64,000 nt of DNA from Solenopsis invicta (taxonomy: Eukaryota; Arthropoda; Insecta; Hymenoptera; Formicidae), in NCBI RefSeq assembly GCF_016802725.1, contig NC_052670.1, forward strand, positions 15,653,641 to 15,717,640. The letters are read 5' to 3'. Shown one piece after another: positions 34,568 through 47,562 of this stretch. The position numbers and the translations under genes were made by a program. The stretch's first letter is position 1. Every line of letters starts with the position of its first letter. The notes under the pieces were generated by a model that was not told the origin of the DNA, ran no database searches, and was given only the letters and a program-made list of their open reading frames with translations.

Positions 34568-35516
34568 TAGTACTCATCGCTTGAACAGCGTACTTTACAC
34601 GCATCTTCTTGATCTTGTCTTCCAGAATATGCTCCGCTGTTATCTTCTTTAAAAGTGGCCGAATGATGTTGATCTTTTTATCCATTATCCAGGCTGTTTT
34701 TAATGTGTCCCACGATGCAAATCTATCTTCTTCCTCCGAAGTAGACGAGTGCAGTAATAAATCTTTCGATATCAAATTGTTCCGTATTCCTTTTATAAGA
34801 TGTGGTGGATCGTATAAATGGATTACGTTTTGATCTCCAATGATGTTTGATCTGTAACGGGACGATTCAAAATAAAATAATGCGGACACACATATTTTTA
34901 TTTCCTTTCTCATTTATTGTATATTTACTTTTTGATGTGTTCTTCAAATTCTTTTTCATTGCTGTACGTAATAGTAGCTCTTTAATTGCAGCTACATTGC
35001 GAGAGCCTTGGTCACACACTGTCGCGACTACGTGGAAGCCTGCTTTTTTTATTTGCAATACATGTTCTTTGATATTACGAATTAATTGAGCGGTATTAGT
35101 CTGTTTACTACAAAAACTATATGAAAGTGGCATCTTCCAGCCAGAATGTAATCCGCGCAACATAAAAACTAAAGCGTGATCCGCGATTTTGCATTTCGAT
35201 TATTGCCCCACTCCTCAAGACCACAAATGATATCCTTTCGGATGTCATAAGTGCACTTGGGTTGGATAGATACCTCATCCCACATAAGGATACACACCTT
35301 TTCTTTCATTGACATTTTTTGAGATACGCTCTCCAAATGTCTCAAGATAAATGGGTTTAATCCGGGATGTACAGGTATTTTATGCAACACCGACTGCAAT
35401 GTCTGAATAGATGGTATTTGTTTGAAAATGGCTCTTAAAGAATTATAAGCATGCTTCCCCATTGTCTTGTACAGAGTTAGTGAGAAAGCTTTTTGTTGAG
35501 CATTAAAACGTTGTCC

Positions 35517-37732
35517 CTACAGAATGTTAAACAATATTAATAAATACATAAAGTTAATAATACCTAAATTAGCAAAAGTGATATTAATTACACAAGTAAA
35601 TGATAATTTCAAAGAATTTTTTTTATGTTCATTACTTTTTGCTTGTTTATTTTTTTGTTTATAAATATCAAAATCATTTATACTTTAATACAAATATTTT
35701 ATACAAAATAATTATTACATAGATACATATTTTCATACCTATTATCTTTTTATTTCATAAATTAATAATGATCGATTAGTAATGCAGTTTTATTTGCTTT
35801 CTGTCTTTTAAATGTACACAAAAACATGCATATATGTGTGACTGTTTTTGTGTACAATTAATTTTCCGTTTTGCTTACATAAAAAAATTAGAAAATGCTT
35901 TTTTGAAATATGAGTATATTTCTAAAAAAATAAGTCAATAGGGTTATGCACAATAAAAATTAGGAACAGGGGATAAAAAACAAATTTTAATGATTTGTGA
36001 CACATAATAAATGTATTTATTACAATAATGTCAATACTCAATATATTTCAGAAATACAAAATGAAGTATATGACAGAAATATAATATGTAATGCAACATA
36101 CATGTAATGCAAATTAAGTTCTTTTTAAAATATCCATTATGGCTATTTTAAAGCTATTGCACACAGGACGCCTCAACGCGTTACGCTCGGCAAGTAGTCA
36201 ATCATTCTTTCGTTTCACAGCGAAACGAAAGAATAATTGACTACTTTGCCTCGTTGAAGCATCTTGTGTGCAACAGGCCTTAGCCTGTAGTTTTCCATCT
36301 GCTTAACAGCCATCTAAGAAAAAAGAAAATTATTATGTAAACAGCGTAGAAGATTAAAGTAAATAATAATTCAAATTGTACTAATTACTTACATTTTTTA
36401 TCATCTTATACAAGTATTTTGATTGTCAAAGTTTGCTTTTTTCTTCCTTTACTCCTCTCTTCTGAATGATGTGTTCCTTTCTTTTTTTCATGTTTATTAT
36501 ACTTATTGCATTCTTTATTTTAACATCTGGCTCCTGTACACGAATACAAAATTAACTGTACAATAAAAATTGTAAATAAAAGTAATATTAATTTTAAATA
36601 TAAGCTTAGAAACATGCAAGTATGAGAATTATAAAAATCTTACCTTGCTAAAAATACTAAAAATATCCTGTTTACCTCCTCCATACAAGTCGCTTTATAA
36701 AATAATTTTGACATGCATATCACATGCAATAAAAAATTTTCAAGCATTAATATAATGCAAAACCACAATAGAAAATCAGGAACCAGATTAATTAGTACTT
36801 AGAAACAGTGCATCATATAATATTTCAAAAACATATATACATGTGTAATTTACGAAAAAGAAAATTGATCCGTATATAAAATCAGTTAATGTACATATTA
36901 TAATAAATATAAATTAATAGATTAAATTGTATTAAATAAGAAGCTTTATTTGTGTAATACCTTCATATTACTTAAAACCTTCAAAAATCGTATTAATAGA
37001 TTGTTGTGCGTGTTATTAAATAAAAATATCAATAAATATTTCAAAATAATTGTAATATATTTATCAATACTTTTATTATATTTAATAGCAATATTGATCA
37101 ACATAGCAAATAATCAACATGAAAACCTCTAAAATGTGTATTAAAATTGCAGAGTAATAAAGTGTATGACACAATAAATGTAATAATTGAAAAATTGTTA
37201 ATGAGCTTTAAATAAAAATGTAAAAAAGCAATAAGCATTATCATCGATTAATTAGGAAACCCACAGTTTAACTTATGACAGATTATGTTGTATTGTAAAT
37301 AGTTTTAATTAAGACGCATTTAGAAGTTATGCATACCCATAGAAAAAAACGAAGTAAATGAATAATAATTATCTCGTGAGAAATAGCATACCTCCATGAC
37401 AAACAGTAAATATATTAAGAGGGGTATTTACTTTTTTTTAAAACGTTAATAAAAGGTGGAACATTTAAAAAAAAATATAAAAAAATTTTCTTAAAATGTT
37501 TACAAAAATAGCCTCAAAGTTTTGAAAAAATAAATCTTTTTGTTTTTATTTTAAATAAAGTTAACAAATTATTTTTTTTTGTTTAAAAATTGCAACCTCT
37601 CTTAATATTAATAAAGTAAAACAACAGATAAATATAAAAAGTATAGAAAAATGGAATAAAAAAATAACCAAGGATACACACAATATCAAACAAGAAAAAT
37701 CATCAAAGCAAGAAAATATGAAATAAACATAC
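35517..37732. other. Intron-like interval of the P-element relic
   Basis: AT-rich DNA between exon A and exon B of the minus-strand P-element relic. It contains one hairpin element (36161-36271) and no recognised gene. Confidence 0.5.
36161..36271. mobile_element. Short hairpin MITE
   Basis: GCACACAGGACGCCTCAACG pairs with CGTTGAAGCATCTTGTGTGC. The inner AGTAGTCAATCATTCTTTCG pairs with CGAAAGAATAATTGACTACT around a CACAG loop. About 111 bp. Confidence 0.82.
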
Positions 37733-38481
37733 CTCTGGTGCACGTTTTAAGTTCTTTTCAATGATATCGAAAAATATTTTCTGCGACTTTGTCAAATCTT
37801 CAGTGATGCTATCCCATTTATTTGTACGTGATTTCTTTTTCTCCTCGGCGTGCTTTTCAATAAGTTTCTTCTTTTTGTTTACTTGTTTCTTCAATCTTCT
37901 TATGTCATTTTTCAGGTATCTTACTTTTTCATGATTAATAGATTTTTCCAATATTGGCATAAAATTAGGAATGCACTGTACATTTTCTATTGCTACGTTA
38001 CTGACATTAGTATTATTAACATTAATATTATTAACGTTACTGACGTTACTGATGTTATTGATATTACTGACGTTATTGATATTATTGATATTACTAACGT
38101 TATTGACATTATTGATACTACTGACGTTATTGACATTACTAACATTACTATATGACATAGCACAATCATCATTATTTATATCTATATTAATAATTTCTGC
38201 ATTAACATTTAGAGTCTCTGTTTCAATAATTGAATTAATGGCTAAAGCTGGAATAGCATCTGGTTTTAAAACGCGCCTTTTAGTATAAATGTTAATCATT
38301 TCATCTGGAAAATGTACAGTACAAATCCGTAATCCGTCCAATACTTTTCTTGGTGCACCTGTAACACAAAAAAATCTTGTTTGTAGATATATTATATTTT
38401 ACATAGACACAATATTTATATGTTTGGATAAGAACCTTCACACAAGAACATCCGTGAGATGTTACATTACATACAGCTTAC

Positions 38482-38577
38482 TTGACGGTACAAATGCTTT
38501 AAAGCATTCTTTAGTTAATTTGTAAAATTTTTGGTTCTTATTGGTTAATCAAACGCTTTGAAGCATTTGTAGCGTGA
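38482..38577. mobile_element. Palindromic MITE, family shared with 50574-50674
   Basis: Starts TTGACGGTACAAATGCTTTA and ends GAAGCATTTGTAGCGTGA. The second copy at 50574-50674 has the same ends (TTGACGCTATAAATGCTTC, GAAGCATTTGTAGCGTCAA) and the inner AAAGAATTTTACAAATTGAC-type sequence in reverse orientation. Confidence 0.78.
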
Positions 38578-39352
38578 TGAAATTAGTGATCACGGAAGGT
38601 AATTCGTAATAATTTTACTAATCTTAATTTTATTAATTTTGAGATATTTTTTTCATCCTGTTTATGTTCTTTCAGAGAATTTTGCGGGAAACAAATATTA
38701 TAATTTATAATAATGTTACTAATTTTAACAGATAGAATAAAATAAAATTCACAAGTTTACAATTGCATATCTGTGTGTGTTATAGAATTGGACCAATGGA
38801 AGTCAATTTGTTTGTAATAACACAACTTTACAATCGGTTAGTTCCCGACTACTCAAGATATGAAATGTGGTGGAGAAAAGTATGTGATATAATGTATGTG
38901 ATATTATATGATACGTGATATTACGTGATATATGATTTTCATGTGATATACTCATGTAAGTAGGACTCGACGATTATATTGTTGCTTATTTGGATACGTT
39001 CATTTTTGTTATTTGTGCAAGAAACTAACTTTGTATTGCTTATAAAATTTATGCATAGATATATTCATTAAACATTTTTTTATGCAGATATATTCATTTA
39101 ATATTACTTTTTTTTTATCTTTATTTTTATTAGCTCTAGATAATGTATAAATATAAGCGATATATCGCATACAGTAAAGTATGCATATAATAAGATATTA
39201 TTTTCATCCTGTTTATGTTCCTTTAGAGAATTTTAATATATGTTATTATAATAATATATGTTATTTCGATTATAATGTACTTCCATTTTTCATTAACATG
39301 CTTAGCACACTTTTTTGAATTTAATATCAATTAATAAATTTTTTATATGACA
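38578..39352. other. AT-rich spacer
   Basis: No gene recognised. TTTTCATCCTGTTTATGTTC occurs twice (about 38650 and 39204), hinting at an old local duplication. Confidence 0.4.
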
Positions 39353-41043
39353 ATGCCTTCACGAAAAAAATATTCTTGCAAATTTCCAAAATATTGTAAT
39401 TCTTATTATTGGTCAAAAGGTGAAGCCGATAAAATCGTAAATAAACGCTTTTATAGGTTTCCACTAAATATCGACATTTCTAAAAAATGGAAAATGATTT
39501 GTGACATCGATATCAGTATTAATTGTCGAAATATGTACATTTGCGAAGGTCATTTTCGCAAAGATGATTTTGTTAATTTTACAAAACATTTGTTAAAGCC
39601 AAATGTCATACCTAAATACATTGAAATTTCAGATAATTTAATCACGACCCAAATTTCTACTATTTTTCAAAATAATACAATAAACAATAACTGTCAACCA
39701 ATAATAAATGAAACATCTGTTATTTATAATGATTCAAATAATAATAATGAAGTCAATGTAAATATGTATGACACTGTTTCTGATGAAACTACTGCTTATT
39801 CTCGTGACACTAGCATGTTCCAAAATGTTCAGGTCCATAGTAATAGTAATGACAATCAACTTGGAAATATCTCAAAAATAAATCTGACTAATGTAGAAAA
39901 TAAGACTATTTGCATCTGTGACAGTGACGAATGTACAAATAACAGTAGCATTTCTTCAAATAAGTTGCAATTACATGACGTTTCTATAATCTTTAAAAAA
40001 AAAGAAAATGTGGAATTTTAGCGCAAGCAGGAGTTGATTCAAAAACAATGTCACCAAGAAAAAATATGATGTATTCAATGCATCGAAAAATTACCGCACA
40101 ACTATGTAGAATTAAAAAAGAATTGCATGACAAAAAACAGGGTTTAACACAACTAAAAATTATGTCAGAGAACAATATTTTTGATTGCATTGAAACAAAT
40201 CTAAACCAAGTTACCAAATGTTTTATTCAATCACAAATACGTAATGTAGATCGTACTTCTTGTGGAAAACGATGGACAGAAGAAGATAAAATTTTTGCAT
40301 TAACTATTTATAAGAAAAATCCTCGTGTTTATAAGTACCTGTCCACCTATTTTCAGTTACCTCGCGTACTTTGAAATATATGTATTATCAAAGATTCCTT
40401 TTGATACCGGTATAAATAAAATTATTTGGAACAGCTGAAAGTAAAAAGTAATGAAATGCATGAAGTGGACCGATATTGCACATTAGTTTTTGACGAAATT
40501 TCATTAAGTCACGGTTTTCATTATGAAGCACATAAGCAACAAATTTCTGATTTTGAAGACTTGGGTGAGTTGGGTAGAACTTGTAGAGCAGCAAATCGTG
40601 CTCTCGTCTTAATAATACGTGGTCTTAGAAAATCATGGAAACAAGTAATAGCTTACTATTTCACAAGTGGTACAATCTCAAGCAGCAATTTAAAATATAT
40701 TATAAAAAATGTTATTATGCAATTACAAGATATTGGTTTAAAAATAAAAGCAACTGTTTGTGATCAGGGTTCAACACAAAGAAAAGCTTTGTCTGAATTG
40801 TGCGCAGAAAATAAAACGAATCCAACTCCTTATACATTTGTCGTAAACTCTCAAACCAAAGTAACTATTTATGATGTGCCTCACTTATTAAAATGCACTC
40901 GAAATGCGTTGCTCCGTTGTCAGATTAGATTTTCAGAACATAAAATAGCTAAATTTGAATACATTACAAATGCTTTTAATATTGATCAAACTTTTCCTTT
41001 TAAACTCCTTTACAAATTAAGGAAACATGATTTTAATTTTAAA
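39353..41043 (+). pseudogene. Second THAP/P-element-like transposase, 3'-truncated
   Basis: Plus strand. 39353-39620 encodes a THAP zinc finger: MPSRKKYSCKFPKYC, RFYRFPLN, KKWKMICD, YICEGHFRKDDF and LKPNVIPKY, matching the C2CH plan. An Asn-rich linker follows. From 40030, in another frame, MSPRKNMMYSMHRKI, NQVTKCFIQSQIRN and GKRWTEEDKIFALTIYKK, the helical region before the catalytic core. From 40426, LVFDEISLSHGFHYEAH, ALVLIIRGLRKSWKQVI, ATVCDQGSTQRKALSEL and TIYDVPHLLKCTRNALL carry the catalytic acidic sites. It stops at about 41043, before the C-terminal domain. Frameshifts lie near 40015 and 40372. Different from the minus-strand copy in sequence, so an independent insertion. Confidence 0.85.
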
Positions 41044-41207
41044 TAAATGTACAAATAGTTTTATAGAGAGAAAAAGTTTCTAAGACCCCATAAAAAGGAT
41101 TTTACCAGTAGGGGAAGCCGGGGTAAAATGTTCCTGGGGTACGTTGTTACGGTGATTATAATTTGAAAATAAAAAAAGATAGCCATATGTTCTAAGTACG
41201 TCACAAA

Positions 41208-41266
<59 letters not shown>
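41044..41266. other. Junction with possible element terminus and AT microsatellite
   Basis: TAGGGGAAGCCGGGGTAAAA at 41110 resembles, inverted, TTTACCCCACTCTCCCCTA at 53031-53049. An (AT)n tract occupies 41217-41266. Confidence 0.4.
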
Positions 41267-41269
<3 letters not shown>

Positions 41270-41626
41270 CATATATTTATATACATTTATACGTAAGATG
41301 TATTTTTCTATGTTATTATATATCCTTGCATAAACAATTTTTACTTAGAATGTGTTTATTTATTTTATATAATAATATGTTTACTTATTAAACTTATACT
41401 TAATATTAAAAACGATATTTATTTAATTGATATGTTTAATACATTTGCTTCCTTAAATATATTAATTTTATTTTATAGATATTAAATTTGTTATGTCGAT
41501 AGGCGAGTAATTGCATTTTACTACATTAAAATATTTCTTATATAAAATTAAATTATTTTATTATATTATTTATATTAAAAATGTTATTATTAAATTAAAA
41601 AAATAATATTTTTTTTTTAAATTATA

Positions 41627-42045
41627 CTAGTTTCAGAATAATATTTTTCAGCAAGACCCTTATGAAAAAATATTACTGCTGAAAAAGTTACACATAAAAA
41701 ATCACACACAGAATATGCTATTTTCTGTAATTTTATTAAATTATCTTTACCAATGTGAAGAACTTTGAGAATGCAAATCAATGCAGCGTCATATCCTATT
41801 CTATTTGACAAACAGGAAATCGTCTTGCCGAAATCTATGACCTATTGTAAATAGTTTCAGGATATGACGCTGCATTGATTTGCATTCTCAAAGTTCTTCA
41901 CATTGTTAATGATAATTTAATAAAATTACAGAAAATAGCATATTCTGTGTGTGATTTTTTATGTGTAACTTTTTCAGCAGTAATATTTTTTCATAAGAGT
42001 CTTGCTGAAAAATATTATTCTGAAACTAGTATAATTTTTCAAAAA
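41627..42045. repeat. Foldback inside family X copy 2
   Basis: 41627-41815 (ACTAGTTTCAGAATAATATT ... ATGCAGCGTCATATCCT) is repeated inverted at 41858-42045. The arms are about 185 bp and nearly identical, separated by about 45 bp. Confidence 0.88.
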
Positions 42046-42474
42046 TTGTAAATAGTTTGAGGATATGACGCTGCATTATTATTGTAACACAATGAGTATT
42101 TTTTTATCAAACGTGAGTACGAAGAAAGTTATATAAAAAAACTTGTTTGTTTTTTTAAAAAGCATGTAGGTTGTCATGAAATAATCTTTAATTAATTTTA
42201 ATTCAATTATAATTTGTCAATTTTTCATGCATTTTTAACGAAATGAAGAACTTTTCTAATCATGTTCTTTATTCCTTACTTTGCAAGTATAAAATAAAAA
42301 AAAATAGTGTCAATTTTTACCACGTTTGAGTACAGAAGTTTGTCTAAACTTGTGTACTTCATAATATTTTTCGAATATAACATTTTTAGTGAGAGTTTCA
42401 GTAGATCGGCTACTGAAGAACGTAGCGGAGATACCATTTAAGAAGTCATTGGAGATGTGGAAAGCAGAAAAAAC

Positions 42475-42715
42475 AATTACATTAATTAGTCGCTAATAAT
42501 TGAACAATCTTCTCCAAACATATAATAAATAAATTCGAGATTGAATCTATGACACCTAAATGATAAATTTTGTAAACGCATTATACGCTGGTCACAAAAT
42601 GCGTTCACGAAATAAATTTACCATTTAGGTGTCATAGATTCAATCTCGAATTTATTTATTATATGTTTGGAGAAGATTGTTCAATTATTAGCGACTATAT
42701 TAATGTAATTGTAAA
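42475..42715. repeat. Near-perfect long hairpin in family X copy 2
   Basis: AATTACATTAATTAGTCGCT at the left pairs with AGCGACTATATTAATGTAAT at the right. Arms of about 100 bp, including CTATGACACCTAAATG and CATTTAGGTGTCATAG, flank a 40-bp loop. The right arm continues straight into coding sequence of family X, so the left arm is an inverted duplicate of coding DNA. Confidence 0.88.
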
Positions 42716-45700
42716 TCCTGAATTAAATCAATTTGGCTCGTTAAATTGACCGTTTTAACATTATACTCTGTGTTTATTCACATTACGAGCGTTGCTTTAT
42801 GCTTTTTATTATTTAATCAAGATTTATTTATACATGAACATTCATATAATTTGGAGGATAAGTTATTAAAAACATTTCCAAAGCAAATTACTATAACATT
42901 TTTTAAGAATAAAAAAATCTTTAAGCTTTATAGTGGTGTTTTGCTGAAAAATGATGATTTCATGAAATTAGAAAAACAGGATATGTTGGACAGAACAGCA
43001 CTAATTTTAAGCGGAAATCAGTAACATAAAATCAAAGAAATTGTCGGATCAATTAACTGCCAGCGATTTCATTAAAGGAGAATGTAACGTATCAAACGTG
43101 CTTACTGATTTTTATCAACTGTTATTAAGTGGTACAAATTATTGGCGTAAGCACAGTAAAAAGATCCAAAGAATAGCAAAGTGATTTTCGGAAGATTTAA
43201 TTTATGCAGTTTCACATGGGCGTATCAAACCATCAAAACATATTAGTCTTGGTCTAGCATTAAAAAGTTTAACTGGCAATAAGAAAATAGTCAATATAAT
43301 AAATAAATGTGGTCATTGCTGCTGTTATACTGTATTAGAGGAATTTGAAACCAAAGCAACATTTGTTTCTACAGTCAATCAGCTATTTGTCCTGAAGACA
43401 AAATTCGATCAAGTAACTTATGTATAGGTTTAACATTTAACAATTTTGATAAATTTGTTGATACTTCGACTGGAAAAGAAACGTTACACGATACCGTTGG
43501 AATAATTTTTCAAAATATTGATAATTCTGCTGTAATTGTAAATAAGAATAGCGAAAGTAATGAAAATAACATTCAAGTTGCGGCTCAAAAAAATACGAAA
43601 AAGAGAAGGCGAACTTTCGATGCAATTACGCACGAATTGAAGTCTTATGCAAAAAATCCTAAATTATTTGAAGCTTTACTATCTCTTGATTATCCATCGC
43701 GCTTATATATTCCTATTAATGTACATTCATTATAACAAATTGATCTTGCATGGATGATTTCATATTTGTTAAAAAATATCAAATGTACCGGTCGGATTTA
43801 CCAAAAATGTGGGTCGGATTTAATAACTGCATTGTTGATGACACATCTTGTCAACAAAAAATTTCTTATTTAACTACGATAAATTCATCACCAACAAATA
43901 CAGCTATTGTAATAAAAACTATGAGAGAAAGCTTACAAATTGCTGACAAATGCGGTGAAATTTATATGCAGGTGACATATGATTTAGCTATTACCAAAAT
44001 AGCACTTCAGATTTAATGCATTGAAAAACCTCGATTTGATAAATTGTTCATACATATAGGAAGCATTTTAGCAGATGCAAAAGACTACATCTCATAATGT
44101 GGTTAGCGTTGCAAATTTTGCATTTTGAAAGGTTTATGACTGAAAATAATATACAAATAACAGATGAAATAAAGATATATCTACAAGAATTAAAAAAAAT
44201 TACGATTAGTTACTCTAGCAATACAACACGAGGATTTAATAAGTTTATTTAATAAATACGAGGAATATGAAAAGAGTACAGAAAGGCAAACATGGAAAAA
44301 CTGCACAATTTTACATAATATATATTCAATTAATTAATTATTATTTCATGTTGAACAGAAGTATTCGGAGAGCAGACTTTAATCTATATAAATTTATTTT
44401 GCCGAAAATAACAAATCTTTTTTTATTTTCAATCAACAAAATTATTAACGTTATTTAGTCAAATATCACGATAATTTGTTTAAAATCGGCAAATCTCATC
44501 CTGGATTAAAACAGCAATTTGAAAAAGGATCATTCGATATTAAAAGAACAAAAAAGCCATTTTCCAGTGTTCCAATTGACCTTACTTTTGAACAAACGAT
44601 CAACGCGGATGCTGCTAATAAGATGACGGGACTTACTCATACAACTAATTCATTATCGGCTCGTCAGCGTTGGTGTAAAAGCCATGTCCTCCGATCCACA
44701 GTGATAAGTTACGTTTTGGAGCAATCAAGTTTAAGAAAAAATCAGAATATTACTGCAGATCTTAATCCAAACAGAATTAAAAAAGCTTCTGTACAGCTTC
44801 AGAATTTTATTACCAATCTACAACAAAATATTAACCCTTTTGCAAATAACTTAAACACAAATCTTTTATATAATATTTCAACGGGTAAAGCAGCGGAAGA
44901 AAAGATTGCAAATTTTTAAATTAATATAGAGAAAACTGGCAACGAGCAGCGGAAAAAATTTATTATGGAATGTGCTGAAGATAAACAGAGATTTGAAAAA
45001 GTTATAAAAAAAAATAAAGTTGTTAACATCACAGACTTGTTACAAAAAAAAAAGATATCTGTTTCGGGAAAAATAATAGAAGTCCGCATGCAACAAGACT
45101 TATTTGGGTAACTTTTGTGAATTTCTCTCGAGAAAACATTGCACATTGATAAAGTCTTATCTTACCCATTAACACCAGTACCTCTATTTTTGTGTCACAC
45201 TAATAGATCAATTTGCAAAACTGACAAATCAACTTTACTAAAATTGCTTGAGAAACATATCGACAACGAACTACCCGAAAATACAGACATTATGATATTT
45301 GACGGTTTTTTATGTTACACTTAATGAAAGAAGTGCCACTTACGTTTAGGAAAATTTCCGAAAAAATAATTCGGTTGTTTGTTTCGAACCATGCACGCAT
45401 AATAATTATCACATTTGACAGATATTTTTCACCTTTCATAAAAGCATGAGCATCTATTAAGAGGCACACGAAGAAATCGGTTTTTTCATATTAATGGTCC
45501 CGATCAAGTACGTACATCAGACTTCGCAGGAGATCTTAAAAATATTTACTTTAAAGAAGCTTTGGTACATTTTCTTATTCAGGATTGGGCAAATAACTAT
45601 ATGGCTCTTTCTATTAATAATAAAATAATTTATATAAATTACGAGATGTGCTACAAATATGAAGTAGTTAATGGCAACATTGAAAAAACATGGCTGATAC

Positions 45701-45771
45701 ATTTTTTATATATTTCTTCTATTTACGAATAAATAAAAGCAAAGTATTACTATACATTTCTAATAAATTAT

Positions 45772-46370
45772 TATTTAAAGAAAGACAAAAATATTTACGT
45801 CATTCGGATTCACATGAGGTAAGACCTGTTGAATTTCGTCATTCCAACACAAAATTTGTATTCTTTTTCCATCGTCATTATTTAGATAAAATTTAAATGC
45901 ATTATATTGTTTTCGATCGCCAACAATACGTGGCGAGTCAATTTCATCAATGTATCCAATTACTTCTTTAAAAAAATTAAACATTTAACAATACCTAATA
46001 TTAAGAAATTATATAATATATGGATACTATTAGATAAGTATAGTTATTATTATTATTTTTGCTATTATTATTATTGTTATTATTATTATTATTACATATT
46101 ATTGTTATATGTATAAAATATATGATAATTAAATTATATTAAATTAAATTATTATATATTACATCATATTTAAAATCTTGATTTAATTTTTAAATTATAT
46201 AAATTTATTCCTATTTTGAGTATTTTAAACAATTTAAAAATAAGAAAACTTACACAGTCCCATCATATAATTTTATAGATTCTAAATCTTCACTTTGTGT
46301 GAATAAATCAAATGGATTTATTTTTTCTATCTCTCGTTGGAGATTCGTGCACTCAACCTTTTCCGTCATT
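45772..46370 (-). pseudogene. OB-fold-like (replication protein A-like) remnant
   Basis: Minus strand. 46370-46250 starts with ATG and reads MTEKVECTNLQREIEKINPF, DLFTQSEDLESIKLYDG, ending at a GTAAGT donor. 45984-45775 reads FFKEVIGYIDEIDSPRIVGD, KFYLNNDDGKRIQILCWNDE, resembling an OB-fold strand pattern as in the large RPA subunit family (single-stranded DNA binding). The joining phase does not quite work, so it may be decayed. It abuts the 3' end of family X on the other strand and could be a second gene of that element or another insert. Confidence 0.4.
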
Positions 46371-47562
46371 TTTTAATTTTTAAGATCGATAGAGCGAGAA
46401 AGAAACTGAAAATGAAGGAGCGGAGTTATTTTGGCTAAGCGGTACTTAAAAATGTCTGTATTTAGTTATTTAAAAAGAAAGATAATAATAGATACACGTT
46501 TAAGGATGTTATGGCTATACAATCTCAGACAAAAGTTGCTTAAATTTGAAATTGATGAAATTCGTTTTTATAAATTAAGACATACACCATATGTGCTCGT
46601 ATTATGTATAGGATTTAAATAATGCCAGTTAACATGATATTTGACACTACACATGAATATGTTTGTACATTTTACAATTTTTGCGATCATCGGCAAAAAA
46701 CTTTTGGACGTGAATTTTACTAGAAATCAACTGTAAGAAATGAAAGAACTAGATATTGATAACATTTAATGCAATTTGAATGTAGTTATGTAGCGTGGTT
46801 ATGTAGCCCATTCGGAAATTTGATATTTATTGAAATTTCGCGTCGTTATGTCATTGATATCTTAATAACGGGTAAATAAATCAATATAAACTTTTTTTAG
46901 AAGTATTGCTCAATATTTTATTTACTCCTAAACAAAGTTTCAGAATATTGGCAATATTGCTTTTTTATAATTTTGTTGATATAAGTGGAAATGTACTGCT
47001 ACATCATAAAAATACATGCAAAATTTAAAATTGAATAACTCGTGAACCAGTCCAAGGATCGATTTCAAATTTTAAACATGGTTTGAAATAATGAATAGAA
47101 ATGATTTACAAAATTTTCAAGGCATTATCAATGTTAATCATTACCGCCAGTACACCCTTAAATCTCATATAAAGTCAAAATAATATTGCAGTCGGTAATT
47201 TCTTTCGTAGAGTAAACTAGGTTAGAACTCTGGTTCAACTATTACAATTCACACTGTTGTTGCAAAATTACAATTCTTTTTATTCAGTTATCTTCTCCAT
47301 GAGTAATAAAACTTGGACGGTAACATTAACATTGCAGTTTTTAATAAAATTCGAGTATTATCAAATTCTAAATACATCTACATATCGGTCTTTAATACTA
47401 TTTTGTTGGGTAATAATACATTTTTGTCATTTTTTATAATAGAAATACAATGCATCATATTTTAATAATATAACGTATTCGAACCCAATAAATTGAAAGC
47501 GAAATAGAAAATATTAGATTGGTATATATGTAAATTAAAATGATACTTATAATAAATAGACT

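Larger units (their letters stand above)
32707..38358 (-). pseudogene. THAP/P-element-like transposase with introns, decayed
   Basis: Minus strand. Exon A 37733-38358: second half of a THAP DNA-binding domain (APRKVLDGLRICTVHFPDEM, RRVLKPDAIPAL), an Asn-rich repeat and a Lys-rich coiled coil. Exon B 34057-35516: RNase-H-like core with ILMWDEVSIQP, VFMLRGLHSGWKMPL, ATVCDQGSRN and LYDPPHLIKGIRNNL, whose Asp/Glu sites match the P-element/THAP9 catalytic set. Exon C 32707-33821: LFDSVNGDDR, WLSTINGFQNLWKILN and NQDPLENYFGQI, the P-element C-terminal domain. Splice signals remain: acceptor ending before 35516, donor at 34056, acceptor before 33821. At least two frameshifts in exon B (near 35170 and 34890) and a 473-bp MITE at 34095 break it. 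The first THAP half was not found. Confidence 0.85.
41262..45720 (+). mobile_element. Family X relic, copy 2 (longer, uncharacterised mobile gene)
   Basis: The left 1.2 kb matches copy 1 (30965-32020). Coding blocks then follow on the plus strand, broken by many stops and frameshifts: GEDCSIISDYINVIVNPELN (42675), KLSDQLTASDFIKGECN (43035), KCGHCCCYTVLEEFETKATF (43308), GLTFNNFDKFVDTSTGKETL and HDTVGIIFQNI (43430), YLTTINSSPTNTAIVIKTMR (43868), TNSLSARQRWCKSHVLRSTV (44643), LSYPLTPVPLFLCHTNRSIC (45156), DIMIFDGFLCYT (45290), NGPDQVRTSDFAGDLKNIYF (45494). The same order occurs, as I remember it, in long uncharacterised proteins that are abundant in insect genomes; no known transposase or RT motif is evident. 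Activity and mechanism are unknown to me. The largest intact piece is 44476-44919. Confidence 0.6.

Noticed and set aside
37850..38288. Ile/Asp/Val and Leu/Thr repeat peptides on the plus strand
   Set aside because: Antisense shadow of the Asn-rich linker of the minus-strand THAP protein.
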